Positions 56,226-64,000 of a stretch of DNA of 64,000 nt are shown in pieces. This DNA is from Tubulanus polymorphus (lineage: Eukaryota > Nemertea > Palaeonemertea > Tubulaniformes > Tubulanidae): NCBI RefSeq assembly GCF_964204645.1, contig NC_134029.1:14374850-14438849 (forward strand). The letters run 5' to 3'. A model generated the notes under the pieces. The model was not told the origin of the DNA. It made no database searches and saw only the letters and a program-made list of their open reading frames with translations. Position numbers and translations under genes: made by a program. Within the stretch, counting starts at the first letter, position 1; each line of letters opens with the position of its first letter.

Positions 56226-56269
56226 GATCAAGGATGTGGCATGATAGACAAGATGACCTACAAGGATTT

Positions 56270-57210
56270 ATATAAAACTTCCGTTTTGATGGTTTTCCAA
56301 CATATGTTTCAAATCTTCGTGCTTTCCATGATAAATAATGAAATAATAAATTCTGGATGGAGAAAAATGTGAATTAGTGTTCATTTCTTAATTTTTTCAA
56401 TTTCATCATTTCGTTTTGTTAGTTTGTGTTGTTGTCCTGGCCTCAGTCCATAGGTGCCAGCACCTTCCACAACTTTTCAAAATGGCCGCCGTTGAATTGA
56501 AGGAAATTTACTCTCACTTTACAGCCGATTTGCACATTGATTAAGATCGTCAGGTGAATGTGTTAGAGGGCCTTTTTTTAATAGCTTGGTTTACGGGGTA
56601 AACCTATTAAAATATCATTTCGGAGGAAAAAAAAATTTTAAAAAAATTCTCTCAGTGGGATAAAATCATTTTTTGAAGGAAGAGGGAACTGTTGATAGGG
56701 CAATATACATATGTCCAAACAAATGATTCTTGGAAAGTTCGAATTCTGCACACTGTGATCAAAAAAGAACCTTGCGTTTTTCAATTTTTCCATCATTCAA
56801 GCCAGGATTTTCATTCGGCGGAGGTGAAAACTTTTTTTTGCTTGTTTTTCCACTGAATTTGTTCTACAGACGGGAATAGAATTAAGAATTTATTTTTCAT
56901 TTGACTTTTCTTCAAATTTCGGGAGGCGGGTCCCGTAAACTAAGCTATTAAAAAAAAGGCCTAGGTAACAGACAAACTACGAATCTATTGTGAATTGATT
57001 ACAACAAAAATTAGACAGATATCTCAAAGACCAGGTAATGCCAGGCAAATTACTCGTCAGCCAATTTGACTGACAAGTAATTTGCCTCTCATTTCCTGGT
57101 CTTTTGAGATACCCCTGCAAAAATGATGTTCCCATTCCTGACTGTGGTTTGTGAAAATATCCGATCGTGAAACTAACCCACAGACAGGTTACTGACTAGT
57201 ACCTGCTCTT
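56270..57210. repeat. Dispersed repeat, copy 2 (inverted relative to 19,900-21,760)
   Basis: 56,270-56,572 and 56,966-57,210 are the two halves; the middle is an inserted element. Confidence 0.75.
56573..56966. mobile_element. Inverted-repeat element (MITE)
   Basis: Ends GGCCTTTTTTTAATAGCTTG and complement of TAAACTAAGCTATTAAAAAA, then GGCC. About 390 bp, non-coding. It sits within a few bases of the point where a different element entered the homologous repeat at 20,146. Confidence 0.7.
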
Positions 57211-58151
57211 GTTGTAGTTTTAGACTGATTTCATTCATACTTGAACTTTGGTTTTATTATGTGAGGGAGATGAGCCCTATTATGTTTGATTTGTATAGGT
57301 CATCGAAAGCAACCGAATTTCTGTGGGAAACGCATTATGGACCACTTTCTTGCTATACAATCTATAGTTTTTTACATATTTTTGGATGACTTGGTATGTG
57401 TATTAATGACTCGGCCAATAAGTCGAGGGCAGTTTTTTTAGCCTAAAATACATGGATTTCTTAATGCTACGCCCAATAAGCCATGAGTGCTGTGTATACT
57501 ATCATCATGTGATTACTAACACCCAGAGCCATATATTGTGACCTACATTGGCACACACGCGGCTGACTGCTAACACGCGTATATACAAATGTACTAGCGC
57601 TGCAGTATTAGAATGCCGCTGTGAGGTGATGAAAGAAGCAAAGTGGTTCTAAATAGATTATTGGTTGTAAATAATGACCTCGAATAGATATGGAACACTC
57701 TTATTGATTTTGATGATCATCAGGAGCATTAGAGTGACATAGTTCGGAAAGTAATTATTTAGGTCAGATCGTATCCCTCCAATAAGCTGATCATGACATT
57801 TTGGGGTAACAATCTGAGGCTAGAAAATCGGCTTATTAGCCGGAAAATACGGTATTACAATTATGCATACTCGACTTAACACTCGCTTCTTGGCTGAGGG
57901 GTATTCTTTACGTATGTCTAGTTTTTTTCTCCCTACCTTTACTTCTGGTATCTTTACGAATCCCTAAGAGGTACCTTTAAGGATGAGGTTAACAAAACAC
58001 TTGAGGAGCTGTATCAGCAGATCAGCTGTTTGTTTCCTCTGACATGTTCATTAGTCGTAATTTAAGAACTTTAGTCAGTTACAAAGCTGTACTAGATGGC
58101 TGTGGACATGATTAATTATCAGAATTGACTTTCATTAATGGTTTCATTTAG

Positions 58152-58306
58152 ATCTACACGAACAAATGTTCATACAAGGGATGCAAACAAAAAGAATTAA
58201 TTCCAGTTAGTTGCGAAAAATGTAATAAGAATTACTGTCTGCGACATCGGCATGAACAAGACCATTATTGTACAGGTTACCGAGGCAGCACAATTTCTCA
58301 AGCTGG
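58152..58306 (+). CDS. ZFAND2-like gene, second AN1 zinc-finger exon
   Basis: Acceptor CATTTAG before, donor GTATGT after. IYTNKCSYKGCKQKELIPVS, then CEKCNKNYCLRHRHEQDHYC, has the full AN1 set of Cys and His residues (C-x4-C, C-x2-C, C-x2-H, H-x-C spacing). It follows the 35,593 exon in phase and in protein order. AN1 fingers of this family bind ubiquitin-proteasome components. Confidence 0.9.
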
Positions 58307-58399
58307 GTATGTTTGTGTCGTTATTTGAATCATTGATTTAGCGTTTTAAATGGAAATTTTATTAATGGAAATTTGACTTTTTTCTTATCTGCACTTCAG

Positions 58400-58498
58400 A
58401 GTGGCTGCTTTACATCGTATACAGAATGCTGTACCAAATTCAAAACCTTTTCCGAAACTTCAACAGACGAAAGCAAAATCAGGAAAACAACTCAATGG
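58400..58498 (+). CDS. ZFAND2-like gene, following exon
   Basis: Acceptor CACTTCAG, donor GTGAAT. Encodes VAALHRIQNAVPNSKPFPKL and continues QQTKAKSGKQLNG; the frame joins the AN1 exon after QAG. ZFAND2 proteins have a low-complexity linker here before ubiquitin-interacting motifs. Later exons were not identified in the window. Confidence 0.75.
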
Positions 58499-59789
58499 GT
58501 GAATAAAATTTAAAACCTTTTAGCCTTGCATTCTAATTGTCATTTTGATTAACGAAAAATTTTAAGTTCTGGACCATTTCCGTGTCTATGTTTTACTTTG
58601 ATCCCTAAACATATATCACTTTTTGGCATCAAAGGTGTACTGCTGCAGTGCCATATCTTAAGAAACCGTCATAGTGATTCAGGCGCTCTAAAGTGATTGC
58701 CTTGTCTCTCCGAAGTCTCTCCGTCCACTCGTACACCTCACAGGGATGAAAATGTTCCATCCAAAGACGGATTTCCGACCTTGGCTTCATTTCAATCATT
58801 ACAGAGAGCAGTGTTAATATGTAAGGAGATTTAGGGGGTGAGGGTTATTGGGACTTGGGTCACATAATTTTTCTGAGATCGGTAGATCACATTTTGCGGC
58901 AGTTAAAGCGCTGCTAACCATAAAAGCATTCCTTGTATGTGTTTCCTGATCTCCTTTTATGTTGTATAAGTGTAGCACGGAAAAACCTAATGCCACTGAT
59001 GTACAGTCCCTGCCAAGCCAGGGCCGTTACTGGGGCTGTGTTTCAGAAGTCATGTAAAAATTTTGAGCTCAGGGATGTAATAAGTGTAACAATCTGGCAC
59101 CTCATAATTTAGATGGAAATTCTAAATTATGAGGTGCATCTGAAGCATTAATTGGCAACTTGCCATGTTGTTCGTTGAAAATGGGGATCACATCAATCAT
59201 TTGATTCACTCACTTCACTGTCACTGGTTGCTGGCCTGCAACCATTCTTTATCAGTGCAGTGGTTCGGTATTTTCAACTGACTTTGTTCTTCTATGACAT
59301 CACCAATGCCGCTGCGTCACAATGTAATGTACAAGGGACCTCCAAATTGTTATGTATGTGATGTATAAACTGACTTTAGACCGTTTAATATCGACGATAA
59401 CAAGGTGTCACCGACGCTGACATTTTCTGATGCTAACGTATGATGACCCGCCTTATGGAATGGACTAATTCAATTCAATTAAAAAAATGTGTATCGGTAC
59501 AATAAATAAATAAACCCTGTTGAAGTTTCGTAGTATTGATATCCGCGAACGAAACAAATATTATTATAGAATCTTTAAAAGGAACTGCTTTTAATAACTG
59601 TATGAATAAACTTATTTCACAAACAAGGAAGTACATTTTTAACGTGTGAATGGTCGAACCCCAGTTATTGACAGCAACCTGTGATATAAATATTCTCGGA
59701 GCCTTCCTTCTTTATCTATTTATGAAATGACGTCACAAACTTTCAGATTTGCGCCAGTATGCGCGCCGTGATTGATGATTGCTATTTCC

Positions 59790-60025
59790 ACCGGTGTTAT
59801 CTTTAAGGAATTTTAAGTTTAGAATAGGAAGCAAAGTGCATCCATAGAATCTCCAAGCAGATTGTTATATTATTAGCAGAGATTAACATATCGTTGCAAA
59901 GTTTTTAGTAGTCGAATCTGATTGAAGATGATTTTTATGTGACGAGACTCGGTGGAAAATATGTTAAAATGATAATCAGCAGGAATGCAATAGGGTCTGC
60001 CTAGGCAGCAGAAACCCTAATTATA
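59790..60025. repeat. 3' part of the small Helentron-like element
   Basis: Related to 27,985-28,150 (AATTTTAAGTTTAGAATAGG-type; ends in a hairpin then AAACCCTAATTATAA). Confidence 0.5.
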
Positions 60026-60299
60026 AGACACATCCAACTAATAATTATGACTCACTTCACAGATAGCAGTAGATGCAATAATAGATAACTAAATAGAGTA
60101 ATTACATTACACAAAAAAACAGCAAGTTAAAAAAAATCAGATAGAAATCTTAGATAGAATATATTTTGAAATACTCAGCTTATGGCAAATATATGAATAG
60201 ATCAGATATGACAGAAATTCACAATGAAAAAGTCAAATTATATACAAATAATAGAGCCAACAGTAAATGATTTGTCCGTAATTGTGCAATATTATTTAT

Positions 60300-60870
60300 T
60301 AAGCCCATTTGGGACTTAAGACCTAGCGGGGTGTTGTGTGGCATATTTTGTTACCACAATTAATAGCAAATGAATTGCAAAATTAAAGCTTTGTGACATG
60401 TTCTATGATTGTGGTGAGTTTAACGTCATTGGTTTTTGAATATGGTCACCAGGGGCGTTGAATATTGAAATTTTATGTTTGTTGAGCATTTCAAACCACT
60501 TCCCAAGGTCCCTAATACTGGTATGTTAGCTTCCGCCGCCCTACATTGGAAGAGGTTGCCAAAACATTCAATGGTCAGCCACCCTCTGATTGGCGAAATC
60601 ACATGAACTTCATTCAGATATTTTTCATATTGTAGATCTTTTTTTTTTTCAAAATGAAATATTTTCCATACCTATCTGTACTCTACAAAATTTTCGACGT
60701 GGACCGTAAACAAATGTATATTGCGGTCTTATTTGAGTACAAAATAATTGTTTACAAAAGATAAAAAACAATATAAGAACTTTGAAATCAAGAATGAAAA
60801 AGATTTTTTCATAGCCAAACAAGCTCCAGTCTTCAAAGCAAACCACTCTGCCCATGTCATTGGTGCGTAT
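60300..60870. repeat. Family A fragment followed by the empty-site repeat
   Basis: 60,300-60,510 is an internally deleted family A copy (GCCCATTTGGGACTTAAGAC start). 60,515-60,870 is homologous to 49,835-50,755 without the MITE. Confidence 0.7.
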
Positions 60871-61740
60871 TGATTCTATTCTAGTGATTTCATGCTACTG
60901 TTGAGTAGTAGTGGTCGGGTAGTCGACTTGTAGTTCATTTTCCCAGTTTTCTGTTATTTGACACAAGACAGCTGTGTTACTTGCTCAGTCGGTCTGAACA
61001 TTTTTGTGCCTTCTTGAGTTTGTCGAATGAAAGAATGAATTTATTTCTGAAAGAAGAAATTGAAAGAATTCTATAAAATAATGATTGTTTTCCCACCTGA
61101 CGGCATATTGGGATATCCCTTTTAGCTAGGTCCTGTTGTCATAACCTTCTGTACATTTATTGTTGCAAATATGGCCACGGAAAAAGTTGATTTGTTAGTG
61201 GAAATCATTTCAGAGACCGATTTAGGTGCATTTAGATATTTTTTAGACTCCCCTCCCCCTTGTACGATATTGGTACTTATTTCATTGACCCCCCAACCCA
61301 TACGTACATTTTGAAAGACCCCCCTCAAATCAACAAATTAGACATAACATGACATTTAATCCAACTTAATAGAACTTTTGACCTTCCTTCATTTCACTTA
61401 CTATATAGGCTAGTATTAACTATAGTAGGATTACATAGGATAAGGATTGGTTTACTGTGATTTATTTTGTCTCGGACATGTTTGACGTAATTTTGGATAT
61501 CTCTCGTCCATCATAACGTACATACATTTGTTTGAGAGACTCCCTACCAGAATAGTATTTTATATTTTCAGCTAATTTAACAGTCTTATTCTTAATTTGA
61601 ATTATATAATTTATCAACCACTTAATGAAGATTCAATGTATTGTTCATTATTTGGATTATTGTTCCATAATGCAATAAATTTCTTTGCATCATCTAATTG
61701 ATCCAACTATAATTGTAAATCTAGTTTATTAAATTTAATT

Positions 61741-62356
61741 TAATTTTCTTTCTTTTCAAGAGGTCTTAGATTCTTCCAATTCCATATCAATTTCTGGTTG
61801 TATTCATCCTTCATGTTAAATTTCGATATTGGTAAAACATGATCTATATGAAAATAATTTCCATAATTATCTACATTCATTTCACCATTACACTGATATA
61901 TAATCCATGATTTTAGAAATTCATCTGAACAATCCAATAAATTTGTGTTTCTGAGTGATTATCTTTGCTGAATAATTTTGATAATCTAATTCTTAAACGT
62001 TGTTTCAATTTAAAATTAAAATCTGTTCTACACCTTTCTTTATGATAATTATTTTGATACTCATTATAATGTTCTCTATTATTATCCCTCCATTCTGTCC
62101 TATATTCTGCTATATAATCTGGGTGATTTTCTCTCCATTGTTTATTAATAGCTTAATTGCATTTTTCTTTATTATTTGCTTGATATTATTTAGTATTTAG
62201 TTTACTACAAGATTTGCAATTATGTTGTAAACCATCTTTGCTAATATTGCGTTTATAATAATCTGTAAATGGCTTATTTATTTTACACTTAGTACATGTC
62301 TTCTGATATATATTAACAACACTATGCGTAATATTTATAGTTTGTGGCTGTTCCAT
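61741..62356 (-). pseudogene. HNH endonuclease gene of a third AT-rich viral fragment, with stops
   Basis: ATG 62,356 lies in CTATAATAAATGG. The first frame (MEQPQTINITHSVVNIYQKT) has CTKCK and CKSC zinc-like knuckles, then a TAA at about 62,180. Further pieces have stops. The last frame (61,937-61,741) has YFHIDHVLPISKFN and IWNWKNLRPLEKKEN, an HNH motif of the type found in endonucleases of giant viruses and their relatives. Probably a homing or free-standing nuclease. AT-rich codon use matches the 4.1-18.0-kb virus, from which this piece is separated by 43 kb of host sequence. Confidence 0.7.
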
Positions 62357-62370
62357 TTATTATAGATATT
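62354..62370 (-). promoter_or_regulatory. TAAATG start signal of the HNH gene
   Basis: ATATCTATAATAAATGG on the minus strand, the same core as in the main virus. Confidence 0.5.
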
Positions 62371-62394
62371 TTTACTAAAATATCATTAAAAAAC

Positions 62395-62695
62395 TTAATT
62401 TGAATTATAAAATTTCTCATTAAGTTCATGAATGTATCTATGAGTTTTTAAACTCTTTAAATTTTTATATCTTTCATTACATATTTCACAGCATTTAATA
62501 TTATTCAATCTATCTGAAATATAATTGATGTTATCTTTTAATTCAGCATGTCTAATTTTACAAGAATCATAAAACTAACAACTGTTTTAATGAGTAAATT
62601 GAAAGAGATAATAATCCTGAAATTATAATAATTGATTTAATATTCTGTTGATTATTATATATAAGGTGTAATAAGTTTAATATATTTTCACTCAT
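62395..62695 (-). pseudogene. Small protein with a membrane helix and a C2H2 finger, one frameshift
   Basis: ATG 62,695 in AATTAAATGAG. The first 43 codons (MSENILNLLHLIYNNQQNIK, then IIIISGLLSLSIYSL) contain a hydrophobic helix and end at a TGA near 62,565. A shifted frame (HAELKDNINYISDRLNNI, CCEICNERYKNLKSLKTHRY) ends at TAA 62,395-62,397. Confidence 0.5.
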
Positions 62696-62781
62696 TTAAT
62701 TATTAGGTTAATTCACTAATCTGATTCAATAACTTTTTTATTTCGATGATTCTTTCCATTTAATTTCTTTAATTTCTTATT

Positions 62782-62913
62782 TTATTTTATATTTTCATTC
62801 ATCAAATCCTTACTGATATTTTCATAGTAAAAGTATAATGCGGCCAATATTAAACCTCCAGCAACTAAATAATGTTTCAAATCACTACTTCCGGTTGGAA
62901 TGAAACCATCCAT
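62782..62913 (-). CDS. 43-residue single-helix membrane protein
   Basis: ATG 62,913 in TTAAATAGATGG. Encodes MDGFIPTGSSDLKHYLVAGG then LILAALYFYYENI and a charged tail. Small and unassigned; supported by the start context and its place between the other viral frames. Confidence 0.45.
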   Translation of the reverse strand: MDGFIPTGSSDLKHYLVAGGLILAALYFYYENISKDLMNENIK

Positions 62914-63084
62914 CTATTTAAGAAAAATATTAAAAGATTGAAAAATATTTAATATTTTATAATCATTTTTTAAATATCAAACTTTTATATGATTCAATCA
63001 AATAACAATTAAACTTACTGTCTAACAGTTATTCATTAACTAATTTCTCAATGTTTTAACTATTATATATTTGAAACATACAGC

Positions 63085-63582
63085 TTAATCTTTTTTCAAT
63101 ATATATTTATTATTCTTTTCATATTCGATATGTTTAATTGTTCGATAATGTTTTGATTTATGTGATCTTAAATATTTACCTCCACAATCACAATACACTT
63201 TTTCATTAGGATTGAATTTTCTAAATTCATCATCTAAATTACATTGAATGCCAATATCTTTATAAGAATTATTATTAACTGATTCACATTGAATTCCAAT
63301 ATTTGATGAATTTTCATTATAGATAATTTGTTTATTATCAAAATTGAAATAACATGATTGTCTTTTTTCAATTCTTAAATTAATCAAATCATTGTAACTT
63401 TTAGAAAGTATTAAGTCATCATTTCTTTCATCAAAAAGAGTTTGAGGAATATTTATTATGTTTTCATCTAAATTACCTTTATAATTTAAAACTGTATTAA
63501 CACGTTGACTGCCACTCAAAAAATTTTTTTTTCTCAACATTGCCAATTTCACCAATAAACGAAAAGTAGGCGGAAACCACAT
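63085..63582 (-). CDS. Zinc-finger protein, viral fragment
   Basis: About 165 codons; the true start is unclear because the first residues (MWFPPTFRLLVKL) may be flanking sequence, and an ATG 14 codons in gives MLRKKNFLSGSQ. Two copies of the motif IGIQC (SSNIGIQCESV, YKDIGIQCNLD) are followed by YCDCGGKYLRSHKSKHYRTI, a C2H2-like finger similar to those at 17,530-18,039 and 14,149-15,477. Such fingers are frequent in large DNA viruses. Function unknown. Confidence 0.55.
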   Translation of the reverse strand: MWFPPTFRLLVKLAMLRKKNFLSGSQRVNTVLNYKGNLDENIINIPQTLFDERNDDLILSKSYNDLINLRIEKRQSCYFNFDNKQIIYNENSSNIGIQCESVNNNSYKDIGIQCNLDDEFRKFNPNEKVYCDCGGKYLRSHKSKHYRTIKHIEYEKNNKYILKKD

Positions 63583-63702
63583 ATATTGATTTTTATTGCA
63601 TTTAATGCATGTATTACACCTATTATATGGTGAAAACAGAGTTGAATCGAGTCTCGTAGTTGGCAGTGGGGGTAAACGTTTTATACCAGTTGTCAGCTAC
63701 GA

Positions 63703-63888
63703 GACTACGCATTTCACTATCTTGCATGTGTTCCCCCATCAGATAGAAAGCAATACCCCACAAAGCCATGTCGCATTTGCAGAAGAGATGGTAACCGCAA
63801 AGAAACACGTTACGTTTGTGATGTCTGTCCTGGCAAACCAGCATTATGTGTAACCCCTTGTTTCAGGAGATACCATGTACAAAACTAA
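63703..63888 (+). pseudogene. piggyBac transposase, C-terminal cysteine-rich domain
   Basis: Frame DYAFHYLACVPPSDRKQYPT then KPCRICRRDGNRKETRYVCD, VCPGKPALCVTPCFRRYH ends at TAA 63,886-63,888. The C-x2-C, C-x2-C, C-x4-C, H pattern with KETRYxC is the DNA-binding CRD of piggyBac transposases. The catalytic domain is not in the window upstream, so this is a fragment. Confidence 0.8.
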
Positions 63889-64000
63889 AGAAATGCCATG
63901 ACAACAATGCTATAATTTCTATCGTACTATGTTTATCGATTCACAGTGAGGTGAATCATTTCTTTCCAATTAGGAAAGGTATTTGATAAGCGTTTAATGC

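Overview
The window reads as nuclear DNA of a multicellular animal, most likely a marine invertebrate. Evidence: GT-AG spliced exons of a ZFAND2-type AN1 zinc-finger gene (35,593-35,727; 58,152-58,306; 58,400-58,498, plus strand), a tRNA-derived SINE, and pieces of LINE, Ty3/Gypsy, piggyBac, THAP-DDE/YqaJ and Harbinger-like transposons. A run of 100 N (4,001-4,100) marks an assembly gap. I cannot name the species.

Layout. (1) 1-2,266, minus strand, balanced GC: remnant of an integrated Maverick/Polinton-class (adintovirus-like) dsDNA virus. A family-B DNA polymerase is interrupted by an in-frame TGA and then truncated. It is joined in frame to the BH1-BH2 half of a Bcl-2-like protein, whose stop overlaps the start of an F54H12.2-like putative virion protein. 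(2) 4,101-18,039, very AT-rich: a second, much fuller endogenous virus of the same class. It carries a packaging ATPase, a DDE integrase with chromodomain, an F54H12.2-like protein, several small membrane proteins, candidate structural proteins, a zinc-ribbon protein resembling poxvirus late transcription factor VLTF3, and a PolB that contains part of an intein. Most genes start at a common signal, a T tract followed by TAAATG in which the ATG is the start codon; this resembles poxvirus late promoters. A 1.16-kb repeat interrupts one gene. (3) 18,100-35,500: repeats and MITE-like elements with no convincing gene. (4) 35,593-58,498: the ZFAND2-like host gene, with a 22.4-kb intron holding a Ty3/Gypsy remnant, a SAP-SWIM-YqaJ gene tail-to-tail with a THAP-DDE transposase, a 2.9-kb long-TIR transposon, a 2A-like peptide from a LINE, a SINE, two LINE remnants and several MITEs. 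(5) 61,741-63,582, AT-rich, minus strand: a third viral fragment (HNH endonuclease, zinc-finger proteins, a small membrane protein) with the same TAAATG-type starts, followed by the C-terminal cysteine-rich domain of a piggyBac transposase.

How the parts fit. In region 2 integrase, PolB, ATPase and putative virion proteins make a self-replicating, integrating virus. The VLTF3-like protein and the repeated TAAATG signal suggest it directs its own late transcription, which is the most novel hypothesis here. Most breaks in region 2 are one-base losses in or next to short A/T runs, so some may be sequencing errors rather than decay. Functional names rest on motif recognition by eye; no database search was possible.
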